NCBI RefSeq assembly: GCF_963675165.1
Contig: NC_087392.1
Span: forward strand, 389,001-453,000
Reading direction: 5' to 3'
Source of the DNA: Halichondria panicea
Lineage: Eukaryota; Porifera; Demospongiae; Suberitida; Halichondriidae
DNA length: 64,000 nt
This document shows positions 10,877 through 20,780 of this stretch, piece after piece. The notes under the pieces were generated by a model. It was not told where the DNA came from. It saw nothing but the letters and a program-made list of their open reading frames with translations, and did no database searches. The position numbers and the translations under genes were made by a program. Each line of letters starts with the position of its first letter. Position 1 is the first letter of the stretch.

Positions 10877-11149
10877 ATGTCCACAGAAGAACTATATGAA
10901 CCCCCTTTTTCCGACCCCTATGCAAGAAGGAACACACAAGGCAGTGCTCGAGATCTGATTGAAGTATTGCTGATGGGTAGGGGGAAGATGGTCTTAAAGC
11001 CATGCACAAAGGCGATTGATAAAAAAAAAGTCAGGTTTTGTGTGCGAGGACAAAACAATGGTACCTGCAGTTGTGAAGCCACAATGAGAATCCAGAGGTT
11101 TTGTACAGTATATGCCTTGGTGATCTCCAAATTAATGATAAATAATTAA
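10877..11149 (+). CDS. hypothetical 90-aa open frame
   Basis: An ATG-to-TAA frame (MSTEELYEPPFSDPYARR...) with a basic KAIDKKKVRF stretch and three cysteines near the C-terminus. An acceptor-like TGTCCACAG sits at its start, as before the family's last exons. I recognise no domain. It may be a chance frame in decayed family sequence. From 11150 to 11330 I see only intron-like sequence. Confidence 0.2.
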   Translation: MSTEELYEPPFSDPYARRNTQGSARDLIEVLLMGRGKMVLKPCTKAIDKKKVRFCVRGQNNGTCSCEATMRIQRFCTVYALVISKLMINN

Positions 11150-11339
11150 GATAGTGTTTAAAACCGAGTGGACTCGACTATCTTCAACTGCCTCACATCA
11201 GAAAACTGCAACTATACACCTCACATCATGTGCTGGCACCACATGCATACACTTTATCCTCAGGTTGAAATTCAAGAAGTAACAGTACTGTATTAATGTT
11301 ATTATGATGCCAAGCCAAATCACTCAAAATGCTTGTGCT

Positions 11340-11425
11340 GTCTCCAGGGTTCGCCTTCGCCACTAAGAATCGCCCAATGAGGCAGTGAAGAAAAAATTTG
11401 TTTCATGCAGTTAAAGGAAAAAATG
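11340..11425 (+). pseudogene. decayed RNP1 exon
   Basis: CTGTCTCCAG acceptor then GGTTCGCCTTCGCCAC, the usual RNP1 opening, but the frame breaks at once and the AATGAGGCAGTGAAG alpha-2 part is out of phase. The AAAAAATGTAAGTTAATG donor region survives. Confidence 0.55.
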
Positions 11426-11467
11426 TAAGTTAATGTGCATGTCACTGCATCATCTCAGCTCGCATGG

Positions 11468-11585
11468 TATCTGCTATTAAATGCTGTAGATGTAGCACAG
11501 GAGCATGCCACAGATGTGTGTGCCCATGCATGGCAGACCTTGCAGCAATTGCATCCCTGGAACAAGCTCGAGGTGCACCAACAAG
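11468..11585 (+). pseudogene. Cys-rich first exon frameshifted (short TG run)
   Basis: ATG GTA TCT GCT ATT AAA TGC TGT begins a good domain (MVSAIKCCRCSTGACHRCVC). The TG run has four units instead of five, which shifts the frame before the second half. The shifted frame would encode CSNCIPGTSSRCTNK up to a normal GTTAGT donor at 11586. It is the opposite slippage to that at 7790-7903. Confidence 0.65.
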
Positions 11586-11729
11586 GTTAGTCTCTATATA
11601 TATATGTATATATATATTCATGTTGTTATAGCTATGGCAGCATCCAAACAATCTATTTACGAGGCCTCCCTACTGACAATAAAGAATTGAGACTCTCAGC
11701 TCCACTGCTCTGGTCCGACTAGCGTGACC

Positions 11730-11902
11730 ATGTCGGCATGCTGCTGCAGATGCACAAAAGGATCTTGCAAAAGTTGTGTGTGTGCCCAGTTCCGTGACCA
11801 TGTCGGCATCATGCTGCAAATGCACGAAAGGATCCTGTCAGAGTTGTGTGTGTGCCCAGGCCGTGTACAAATTGCTTCAGCACCATGCAGCTGTACTAAC
11901 CA
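11730..11902 (+). pseudogene. two Cys-rich exons fused head to tail
   Basis: ATG TCG GCA TGC TGC ... VCAQF runs into a second GACCATGTCGGCATCATGC, itself a second copy of the exon start, within about 85 bp. The second copy continues CKCTKGSCQSCVCAQ and then loses frame before its AACCAG/GTTAGT donor. This is an intra-exon tandem duplication. A short remnant GTTTTAATCG... AAATGTAAGTT follows. Confidence 0.6.
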
Positions 11903-12149
11903 GGTTAGTCTCTATGATATCGGTTTTAATCGAAGGAAAAAATGTAAGTTAATGCATGTGCATGTTCCTGTTATGTGATGTGCTGGCACCATATATGCAC
12001 TTTGTCCACACGTGGAAATTCATGTTATTATGATGCTGTTTTTTTGGCTGATTTGCTACAAACAAATCTAGCAAACGCAAATACGCCTGTAGACAGTAAG
12101 TAAAGGCTTATATATAATAATGTGAGTGGGATGGTACTAACCTCTAGGC

Positions 12150-12211
12150 CCTCTCCCGGTTTTAAATGTGGCCACTGATCAAAAATGTATCCAAATTTGT
12201 GGAAAAACTGT
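12150..12211 (+). pseudogene. tail of RRM second half (QICGKT type)
   Basis: ATCAAAAATGTATCCAAATTTGTGGAAAAACT before GTAAGTTTG matches the beta-4 end of the intact exon at 59651-59747 on the other strand. The 5' part, including RNP1, is missing here. Confidence 0.5.
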
Positions 12212-12213
12212 AA

Positions 12214-12508
12214 GTTTGTTGTTCCTGTCTTGAATGATGGTGGATCCCAACAGATCGAAGTTAGTGTCACAAGAGAACGTGGCTACTACGCCAGCACCAT
12301 ACCCGCCATTGCTAAGAACAGCGAGGTCATACGATATGCTACCATCAGCAGGGGCAGTCAACAGGGGACAGGTTGCTTGGCAGGTGGGTTCGTTATTGTC
12401 CCATGTGTGGTCACCCTGGCACGTGCTGGTGGTGGATCCCAACAGATCGAAGTTAGTGTCACAAGAGAATGTGGCTACTACGCCAACACCATACCCGCCA
12501 TTATTATC
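12214..12508 (-). pseudogene. sushi (CCP) domain fragment
   Basis: Reverse-strand translation gives a classic complement-control-protein module: GGYGVGVVATFSCDTNF, then STCQGDHTWDNNEPTC, then CPLLTAPADGSISYDLAV, then a second GGYGAGVVATFSCDTNF that breaks into unrelated sequence after LLGST. About one and a half modules, no splice context recognised, both edges inside RRM-family intron sequence. The C-W-C arrangement is diagnostic of the fold; adhesion or complement-like function of the source gene is family knowledge. An exon fragment captured by rearrangement. Confidence 0.75.
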
Positions 12509-12512
12509 TTGT

Positions 12513-12740
12513 GAAAAGTATTATAATTAAAGGGAAAAGAGTAAGTTTTAATAGTTGTGTGAATGTTTATATAATGGCACTACCTGCACACTTTGTCCAC
12601 AGGTGGTAATCCAGAAAATAAAGAATAAATTCTATATACACAACCATGCAGTGAACATGTACCAAGGCAGAGGTTCTCATGACGTCCGCTTTAGAGCATA
12701 TGATTTCTACAAGCCGACATTTATCGGTCTGCAATTATAA
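12513..12740 (+). pseudogene. RRM 3' end with extended last exon
   Basis: A remnant of the beta-4 exon (KSIIIKGKR-like, before GTAAGT at 12541) is followed by a CCACAG acceptor and a last exon 12603-12740. That exon reads VVIQKIKNKF and then, unlike other copies, stays open for about 36 more codons (...GSHDVRFRAYDFYK...) to TAA. The extension recurs, mutated, near 56050-56120. RNP1 is missing, so the gene is incomplete. Confidence 0.45.
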
Positions 12741-13409
12741 GATCATTACAACCTTTTATAATTATAACACTAGAGCATTTTGGCTTGGAAAATCGATTCA
12801 TACTAATAATAATACGCATTAATTAATTTCAATCTGTGATTTTCAAAAGACGATGGTGTAGAAATATACTATTATAATTACTCTCGCAACCGAGAAGAAG
12901 TGTTTTTGGTTGAAACCCACCAGCCCTAGCTAGCTGGCGTGACCCTAGGCCTACGGCTTAAGCGTTGCGTGAGTGTCCCGTACAATCATATATATAGAGT
13001 GTGCTATGTTAGAATCGCTTGGCAATTGCCCCTATATAATGATAATAATTGTTAAATTATTGGCTATCAGTGGCATAGGAAAGGGGGGGCCCCCCCATAT
13101 AATTATTTGTAGGCTATTTTAAGTAGAGATGAATTTTCAAGCTGCACCATGAACTTTTTCCTATAAAAATTAGAGCCCCCCCCCCCATTGAGAAATTGCT
13201 TCCTACGCCATGCACTGGCTATATATAACAGCTGCGTTTTAACTCTTGTTTCTTAGCAGCCTAAAAACAATTATTAGCATGCCATTCGTTACTATATATA
13301 CGCATGATTGTATCAGTTATGAGGTTTTATTGGCCATGCATCAATGGGTATATGTATGTATGTATGCACTGCACTGAGTTCATGTCATTGACCTCCTGCA
13401 CTCCCTCCA

Positions 13410-13896
13410 CAGCTACCCGCTAGTGTACCAAAGGTAAATTGTGCTGTGAGTGACCATACATGTGCATGTGTATATTACATGCAGTATAATTATGCTGCTA
13501 TGTGTAGTTTGTAGCATTTGCATGCTATACTAAATTCAAAGGTTAGTCGTGCATTGCCAAACGCTACAGTAAGATATTATATCATTGACTCAACTTGACT
13601 TCATGTCAATGGTTCCTAACTCCCTCACAGACATTGTCCAGGAAAATTTACCTGGGGGGCCTAACAGGCTTGACTGTTGGAGACGTGAAGAAGGCCCTCC
13701 TTCCCCTCTATGGGGAAAGTGTGAGTCATTATTAAGGGTATAGTAGTAGTTCAGTCGATTAACTTGTGCTATACTTCTCCGTTGCATATAGATGGTGATC
13801 ATGCCAACGAATGGCTTCGGTTTTGCAACCCTTAAAACCGCATCAGCAGCCGAGAAGGCTATAAAATCCGTCAGCATCATAATAAAAGGAAAAAGA
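13410..13896 (+). pseudogene. RRM half-gene, good exons, last exon lost
   Basis: Linker near 13413-13447 (LPASVPKVNCA), RRM-N 13631-13720 (KIYLGGLTGLTVGDVKKAL, 30 codons) and a long second-half exon 13792-13896 (MVIMPTNGFGFATLKTASAAEKAIK...). All are in phase 0 with good GT-AG borders. Together they make an almost complete RRM: RNP2 IYLGGL, RNP1 GFGFATL. The acceptor expected before the final VEIxK exon reads CCACAT rather than CCACAG near 13965. No Cys-rich exon lies directly upstream on this strand. Region 12741-13400 holds only decayed linker-like and intron-like sequence. Confidence 0.6.
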
Positions 13897-14234
13897 GTAA
13901 GTTTTAATAGTTGTGTGAATGCATGTTATATGATGTGCTGGCACCACGCACACACTTTGTCCACATGCATTGACTCGACTGAGTGGTGATGTTACTGGTT
14001 CCTTTACTCACAAAAAAGTACATTTGGGCTGCAGGGACAATCAAAAATGACATCAGTGCTTTGGCCCCACTAGCGTGAGTCATTATAAGCTAGGGTATAG
14101 ATTTAAAAAATGATGTAAGTTAATGTGCATGTTCCTGTTTTGTGCTGGCACACACTTTGTCACAGGTGAAACTCCAGAAAAGAGTAGTATGTTATATAGA
14201 AACAGAGCATAATATTATATGCATATATCATCCC

Positions 14235-14706
14235 ATCGCCTGGGTTCGGGTTCGCTACCCTGAAATCAGCTGCAGAAGCAGAGAAGGCTATAGCGGCCAA
14301 ACATGTTGTAATAAAAGAAAAAAGAGTAAGTTTTAATAGTTGGCACCACATTCGCAAAAGTGTCAGCTGACAATGACATCGTATACAGGGGAAAAATGAT
14401 TAAAAAAATGATGTAAATTAATGTGCATGTTCCTGTTTTGTGCTGGCACACACTTTGTCACAGGTGAAACTCCAGTATGTTATATAGAAACAGAGCAATA
14501 TTATATGCATATATGTATATAGATTGTGCTCATCCCAGCCCAGGGGTTTGCCTTTGCCACCCTAAAAAGCAAAGCCGCGGCTGAGAAGGCTATTGAAGCC
14601 AAAACTATTTTAATTAGTTTAGTTTTGGATTCGTTACTTTACAAACAAAAGCAGCAGCAGAGAAGGCTATTGAGGCTAAAAGCATTATAATTAAAGAAAA
14701 AAGAGT
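14235..14706 (+). pseudogene. three tandem RNP1/alpha-2 exons
   Basis: Three copies of the RRM second-half segment lie in a row: near 14243-14325 (GFGFATLKSAAEAEKAI), near 14540-14610 (GFAFATLKSKAAAEKAI) and near 14622-14706 (FGFVTLQTKAAAEKAI-like). The first and third end in AAAAGA/GTAAGTTT donors. Only one RRM-N-like donor (CCCCACTAGCGTGAGTCATT near 14075) precedes them. An exon-level triplication; no transcript model is safe. Confidence 0.6.
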
Positions 14707-14849
14707 AAGTTTTAATATAGTTGTGTGATGTGCTGGCATGTACGCACTTTGTTCACAGATTGAAATCAGAGTAACAACTTCACGTGTAGTATTATTATTA
14801 GTTAATCATTATAAAAAGGGCCTCATCTTCTCTAGTGCTCTCTCCGGCA

Positions 14850-14913
14850 TGGCATCAGTAAACTGCTGCAGGTGCACGACTGGGAGCTGCAGCGGATGTG
14901 TGCCTACCAAATG
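14850..14913 (+). pseudogene. truncated Cys-rich exon
   Basis: ATG GCA TCA GTA AAC TGC TGC gives MASVNCCRCTTGSCSGCVP and then stops (TGA) after eight cysteine-domain positions. It is the inverted relative of the open frame at 58584-58784 on the other strand. Confidence 0.6.
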
Positions 14914-14994
14914 AGTTGTGTATAACTGCCAACAATGACACAATCTGAAGACAGCACCGGCCTCTAGATCTATCCTCTATCAGCTAGCTCCTAG

Positions 14995-15123
14995 ATGGTT
15001 TCCAATTCCAAGGGAACAACAAAGTTTTGCAGATGCACAACTGGCACATGCCTCAACTGTGTATGTGCCCGGGGAGGCAGGCCATGCAACAATTGCCTTC
15101 CTGGAGGCAATTGCTCCAACCAG
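14995..15123 (+). CDS. intact Cys-rich first exon (43 codons)
   Basis: MVSNSKGTTKFCRCTTGTC... continues through CVCARGGRPCNNCLPGG and ends at Asn-Gln directly before GTTAGTC. The full ladder is present except that the first Cys of the CC pair is Phe. Downstream exons on this strand are decayed: a spacer exon near 15330-15370 ending GAAACC before GTGAGGG, an RNP1-like piece near 15599-15682, and a last exon near 15754-15783. So this is a good exon 1 in a probably broken gene. Function of the domain is not known to me; the cysteine spacing suggests metal coordination. Confidence 0.6.
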
Positions 15124-15199
15124 GTTAGTCTATCCATAATGATAGTTATAGCTGCATTATACCCACCAGTGCGAGTCAAAAATCTGGCAAAAAAGCAAC

Positions 15200-16490
15200 A
15201 AATAAAAAAAATATGTTTTCACTGACGGAAGTTATGATGTGCTGACCGTGCACACTTGTCCACAGGTACGTGGAAATTAAAGCATAAGAATTAATTATGT
15301 ATGATCCAGACAGTCTCGATCCCAGAAGTGTCGTCGATATCCTCTAACCCAGCCACAGAAACCGTGAGGGCCATGATGTTCCGTATTGTTATAATTAGTT
15401 GCATTCAAATGTTTAAGAAAGTGAAACCCTAGACAGCAGGTTACATTATTGTGAGTGTACGGTACACTGTATACTAACCCCACGGTACACTGTATACTAA
15501 CCCCGCGATCCTCTCCCATCAGGGATGACGACACACTAGTAGACGAAGAGCCTCACTGATATCGCCTTTATCAATAACATGTATTATATATGGTGGCACC
15601 CGCGTTCGTAACATTCAAACAAAAATCATCAGCTGAAAAAGCTATATCCAATAAAAATATTTAATATTAATGGAAAAAATGTAAGTTAATGCATGTTCCT
15701 GTTTTGTTCCTGTTATGTGATGTGCTGGCACCATGCATGCACTTTGTCCACAGGTTGCAATTCATAAAATAAAAAAGCAACAGTATACTGTATTAATATA
15801 TTCAGTATAATTATTATGATGGCAAGCCAAATCACTCAAAATGCTTGTGCATGATTGTATTCTTGACTTGCATCAGCGGATGTGGCCTGGAGGCAGACCG
15901 TTTGATTTCGTTGCCAAAGTGTAATTATAAGAAGAGAAAGTTCGACCAATTAACTTAATTGTGTTGTACAAAATAAAATTATAAAGTTATGTTGTACAGA
16001 GTGTGGTCGTACCAGGAGGGGGAAAAGGTTAAGAGCCTGGTATCCAAGAAAGTGTTTTTGGGAGGTCTACCCCCTGTGTGTACAGTGAACGCTGTGAAGG
16101 TGGCCCTCCACTGCACTGCTTTGGAGCAGTAGGGGATATTAAGGAGGCCCTCCTTCGTTGTTTTGGGGCAACTAGCGTTTGGGTATCTAAATTTCATTGC
16201 CAAGTGCGAGTCATTATAATTGTTATAAGAAAAAGAAGTTCGACCAATTAATTATTTTTATAATTTGTATAAATTAAGTTATCGGCTGACAAAGCTATGC
16301 AATAAAATTAAAGGCAAAAATGTCAAGAGGAGAAGAGGAACGAAGGACTATACAACTATCAACTAACTATCAGTAATTCTCCTTTGCCACTTGAAAGGGC
16401 CGCCGAAAAGGCTATTAAGAAAAACACGCACTTTTTTCATCAAAAAAGAGTAATGACTGTGTTGTATTGTTAGTAGAATAATAATTATGA
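15200..16490. repeat. direct repeat, copy 1 (partner 17.5-19.0 kb)
   Basis: Near-identical to 17505-19045 apart from an insertion of RRM exon sequence in the second copy (about 17935-18300). It contains decayed family pieces: an RRM-N fragment near 16046-16140 (KKVFLGGLPPVCTVNAVK, then frame lost) and a second partial one ending GCGTTTGG, where the donor GT is mutated. No intact gene. Confidence 0.7.
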
Positions 16491-16739
16491 ATGAGCCAAA
16501 TCACTTAACATACTTCTACATTATGTTGCACGACATCTGCTCCGTCACAACCGCCTCGATACCTCCACAGCCACATCTTCAACAACACCAGTCACAACAA
16601 CCAACACAGCCACATCGTCCTCAACCAAGTCTACTATAATATACTCTACCATTGCACTGACTCTACCAGCTCTACCACCGTCTCAACCAGCTCTCAACTG
16701 CTCTTCAACTCATCCACCGGCCACCTACCTCACATGAAC

Positions 16740-16841
16740 ATGTCGTGCTGCAGATGCACAACGGGAGTTTGTAGCGGGTGTGTGTGTGCCCAGGGGGGCA
16801 CACCCTGTACAAATTGCAACAGCCAAAGATGCTCCAACCAG
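16740..16841 (+). CDS. intact Cys-rich first exon (34 codons)
   Basis: MSCCRCTTGVCSGCVCAQ... ends SQRCSNQ before GTTAGTC; nearly identical to the reverse-strand exon at 7510-7611. Upstream 16560-16735 is a Thr/Ser/Pro-coding low-complexity stretch (CAACACC, CTCTACC repeats) that resembles a spacer exon rather than the usual promoter; no TATAAAAG module precedes it. Downstream partners before the next Cys-rich exon at 17196 are not recognisable, so this exon may be orphaned. Confidence 0.55.
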
Positions 16842-17195
16842 GTTAGTCTCTATCCATGTTGCATGTTATAGCTATAGCTTAGTGTTGAACAATCAACTAT
16901 CTGAATAATATTATGGATGGACAAATTGCAACCAACAGTCCATGGCCAGCTGCATCTAGTGCAAGCAACATCAAGAGTTGGACACAGTAATATCTACAAG
17001 AATTTGTTGAAGGGCAGCGCAAAACTTAAGGGGAAAATAAGAAAAGTGTATGTTACGTGAATATGCTCGAAGAACACTTGGGTGGTCTTATAGCTAATAC
17101 ATTATTACCGGCTTATTGTTGAATAACAATATTGCCTTGCAGATCTAACAATGTACACAACAACCAACACAGCCACATCGATCATCTAAGCTCTT

Positions 17196-17330
17196 ATGGC
17201 CTCCAATTCCAAGGGATCAACAAAGTGCTGCAGATGCACAAGTGGCACCTGCCTAAGCTGTGTCTGTGCCCGGGGAGGAGGGCCCTGCAAAAACTTCCTC
17301 CCTGGAGCCCGTGGCAATTGTTCCAATAAG
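17196..17330 (+). CDS. intact Cys-rich first exon (45 codons)
   Basis: MASNSKGSTKCCRCTSGTC... LSCVCARGGGPCKN, then FLPGARGNCSNK before GTTAGT. The cysteine that normally precedes LPG is Phe here. The next family pieces on the strand are a spacer exon ending GAAACC/GTGAGGG near 17627, then the intact RRM-N exon at 18125-18217, then a last exon near 18313. The RNP1 exon between them is deleted, so a complete RRM cannot be made. Confidence 0.55.
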
Positions 17331-17504
17331 GTTAGTCTATCCATAATGATAGTTAGCTGCATTTAAAAATAATACAAATGTACATAGGAGGCCTCCCTAT
17401 TGGTACCACAACAGGGATATCAGGAATGTTTTGCACCCACCAGTGCGAGTCAAAAATCTGGCAAAAAACCAACAAATAAAAAAAAAAGTGTTTTCACTGA
17501 CGGA

Positions 17505-19045
17505 AGTTATGATGTGCTGACTGTGCACACTTGTCCACAGGTACGTGGAAATTAAAGTATAAGAATCAATTATGTATGATCCAGACAGTCTCGATTCCAG
17601 AAGTGTCGTCGATATCCGCCACAGAAACCGTGAGGGCCATGATGTTTCGTATTGTTATAATTAGTTGCATTCAAATGTTTAAGAAAGTGAAACCCTAGAC
17701 AGCAGGTTACATTATTGTGAGTGTACGGTACACTGTATACTAACCCCGCGATCCTCTCCCATCAGGGATGACGACACACTAGTAGACGAAGAGCCTCACT
17801 GATATCGCCTTTATCAATAACATGTATTATATATGGTGGCACCCGCATTCGTAACATTCAAACAAAAATCATCAGCTGAAAAAGCTATATCCAATAAAAA
17901 TATTTAATATTAATGGAAAAAATGTAAGTTAATGGATGCATGCATGCACTTTGTCCACAGGTATCCATCCAGAAAATAAAAAAGTAAAAAACTGCTCGGA
18001 CGATTTAATTTACAATGTGTGATGTGTGATGTTAATACTATACCTATGCTACTATACAATGTCTGCACGATTGTTGCTCTCAAGCTGAATATACATATAT
18101 AACTGGTTCCTCTACCCCTCACAGATAGCATCTAAAGAAATATACTTAAGAGGCCTCCTTTCCCACACAACGAAGGGGGAAATAAGAATTGCCCTCCATT
18201 GCTTTGGAGGAACCAGCGTGAGTCATTTTGGAAAAAATGTAAGTTAATGCATGTGCATGTTTTGTTCCTGTTATGTGATGTGCTGGCACCATGCATGCAC
18301 TTTGTCCACAGGTTGCAATTCATAAAATAAAAAAGCAACAGTATAATGTATTAATATATTCAGTATAATTATTATGATGGCAAGCCAAATCACTCAAAAT
18401 GCTTGTGCATGATTGTATTCTTGACTTGCATCAGCGGATGTGGCCTGGAGGCAGACCGTTTGATTTCATTGCCAAAGTGTAATTATAAGAAGAGAAAGTT
18501 CGACTAATTAACTTAATTGTGTTGTACAAAATAAAATTATAAAGTTATGTTGTACAGAGTGTGGTCGTACCAGGAGGGGGAAAAGGGAGGGGTTAAGAGC
18601 CTGGTATCCAAGAAAGTGTTTTTGGGAGGTCTACCCCCTGTGTGTACAGTGAACGCTGTGAAGGTGGCCCTCCACTGCACTGCTTTGGAGCAGTAGGGGA
18701 TATTAAGGAGGCCCTCCTTCGTTGTTTTGGGGCAACTAGCGTTTGGATATCTAAATTTCATTGCCAAGTGCGAGTCATTATAATTGTTATAAGAAAAAAA
18801 AGTTCGACCAATTAATTATTTTTATAATTTGTATAAATTAAGTTATCGGCTGACAAAGCTATGCAAAAAAATTAAAGGCAAAAATGTCAAGAGGAGAAGA
18901 GGAACGAAGGACTATACAACTATCAACTAACTATCAGTAATTCTCCTTTGCCACTTGAAAGGGCCGCCGAAAGGCTATTAATAAAAACACGCACTTTTTT
19001 CATCAAAAAAGAGTAATGACTGTGTTGTATTGTTAGTAGAATAAT
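17505..19045. repeat. direct repeat, copy 2 (partner 15.2-16.5 kb)
   Basis: Second copy of the 15.2-16.5 kb unit, including the same decayed KKVFLGGLPP fragment at about 18605-18700. The AAAGGGCCGCCGAAAGG segment near 18957 recurs, inverted, at 55.11 and 56.31 kb. Confidence 0.7.
18125..18330 (+). pseudogene. RRM-N exon with deleted RNP1 exon
   Basis: RRM-N 18125-18217 is intact (EIYLRGLLSHTTKGEIRIAL, 31 codons, CACAG acceptor, GTGAGTC donor). The following intron and RNP1 exon have collapsed: TCATTTTGG joins directly to AAAAAATGTAAGTT, the donor region of the next exon. The final exon (VAIHKIKK...) remains after CCACAG at 18313. Confidence 0.65.
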
Positions 19046-19470
19046 AAGACACTGTACTCTAACACAGAAATCTATAGAGAATTAACCACTCTATATACAC
19101 ATTCACAATTGTATCCATGGCGATTATAATTCATGAACAAGCACACTTATGCAATTGCCACGAGCTCAAAATGCACCAACAAGGTTAGTCTCTATATATA
19201 TTCATGTTGTTATAGCTATGCAGTGCTGGTCCCACTATATAGGCCCTATAGCTCATGAGTCATTGTTCTCTGGTATAAAATGCTCTAATTAACAGAGTGA
19301 GACACATAATTAAAAAAGTATGCTAGCATCTTAATGCATTATGTATGCAGACCGTTGAGGACTATATATAGCCTTTATATACTTGCTCTCTCCAGGGTTT
19401 GGATATGTGACATTTAAGTATGATGATGCGGCGAAGAAAGGCATAGAGAAAAATTAAATTTTTAAATGAA
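19030..19470 (+). pseudogene. duplicated Cys-tail plus GFGYVTF exon
   Basis: A remnant of a Cys-rich tail (AATTGCCACGAGCTCAAAATGCACCAACAAG before GTTAGTCTC near 19156-19186) recurs at about 20190-20231, with 19030-19350 duplicated at 20083-20370. Near 19397 a CTCTCTCCAG acceptor opens GFGYVTFKYDDAAKKGIEKN, then stop: the third RNP1 subtype, related to the exons at 55.73 and 56.94 kb. Confidence 0.5.
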
Positions 19471-19512
19471 AACTGTAATCATCTCATCTCGATCGCAGCT
19501 AGACTCTACTAG

Positions 19513-19569
19513 ATGGCCTCCAAAATTACAAAGTGCTGCAAATGCACAAGTGGCACCTGCCTCACCTGT
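19513..19569 (+). pseudogene. truncated Cys-rich exon
   Basis: ATG GCC TCC AAA ATT ACA AAG TGC gives MASKITKCCKCTSGTCLTC directly before GTAAGTTAATA. The second half of the domain has been replaced by a donor belonging to another exon type. Confidence 0.55.
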
Positions 19570-19863
19570 GTAAGTTAATATTAATGTTTAGCTAATACTT
19601 ACTATAATATGTTGCACATTATAATTCCAAATACAGCACGAGGATACCGGGGATAGTATAGCATCTTCACCACTCATAGATGTCATCTTCATTATTGTTG
19701 TTTGCAATTGTTGATCAGCCACATCCTCGGGAACAGTGGGCGGTTCCATATTAGGGTTGAAGAAATTGACAGCCAAGGCTCCATTAATTTGACGAATCGT
19801 GCGTATACTAGGCTAATAATTATGAGCTGATATGTTATCACTGGTTCTTCCACCCCCTCACAG

Positions 19864-20066
19864 GCAGCATCCAAGAAAATTTATCTTGGGGGCCTATCAG
19901 GCTTAACTGTAGGAGACGTGAAGGATGCCCTCCTTCCCCTCTACGGGGAAAGCGTGAGTCATTATCCCATCCCATTGGGTTCGGGTTTGCTACTCTACAA
20001 AGCAAAGCCGCAGCAGAAAAGGCCATTGAAGCTAAAAGTATTCTAATTAAAGGAAAAAGAGTATGA
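19864..20066 (+). pseudogene. RRM halves joined with intron lost
   Basis: RRM-N 19864-19953 (KKIYLGGLSGLTVGDVKDAL, intact, 30 codons) is followed within 25 bp by GGGTTCGGGTTTGCTACTC, the second half (GFGFATLQSKAAAEKAIEAK ... IKGKRV-stop, ending about 20066). The usual intron and most of the short exon are deleted, and the two halves are out of frame through the leftover GTGAGTCATTATCCC. A near-complete RRM destroyed by one deletion. Confidence 0.65.
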
Positions 20067-20591
20067 TATGATGTGCTGTCTCCAATAAGACACTGTACTC
20101 TAACACAGAAATCTATATAGAGAACTAATCAATTTAGATCTATATACGCATTCACAATTGTATCCATGGCGATTAATTCATGAACAAGCACACTTATGCA
20201 ATTGCCACGAGCTCAAAATGCACCCAACAAGGTTAGTCTCTATATATATTCATGTTGTTATAGCTATGCAGTGCTGGTCCCACTATATAGGCCGTATAGC
20301 TCACGAGTCATTGTTCTCTGGTATAAAATGCTCTAATTAACAGAGTGAGACACAGAATTAAAAAAGTATCCTATCTATCCAGACCGTTGAGGACTACATA
20401 CATTCTGGTATGATTATATCAGCTGCGTAAGGGAGACTCCATAGGTGAAGCCATGTTTATGTGTATCAGTATATATATATAGGGGGAAGGTTTTGCAGGT
20501 GCTATATGTATTTGGCATGCGTTTAATATGTAGACGCAATTTTTCTAGCCATGCATATACAATGACTTGCTTATTCACTGATTCCTCACAG

Positions 20592-20654
20592 CCTAACGTA
20601 ACTCTACCAGCAACCACGGGCCCCACGCTGGCGCTTAATGTTCAAATATGCGGG
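20592..20654 (+). CDS. isolated linker exon
   Basis: CCTCACAG acceptor, PNVTLPATTGPTLALNVQIC + G, GTGAGTG donor; 21 codons, phase 0 at both ends. It matches the position-2 linker of the family (compare 26955-27018). No intact first exon lies immediately upstream; likely an orphan in the decayed array. Confidence 0.45.
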
Positions 20655-20780
20655 GTGAGTGTGCAGCAGTGCTGGTCCCACTAGCTCATGATTCATTGTT
20701 CTCTTGTGGTATATATAATTACTTGATGTGTATTTGCGTATGTCTAATACGAGGGTATCCATATAAGTGTACCAATTAAG

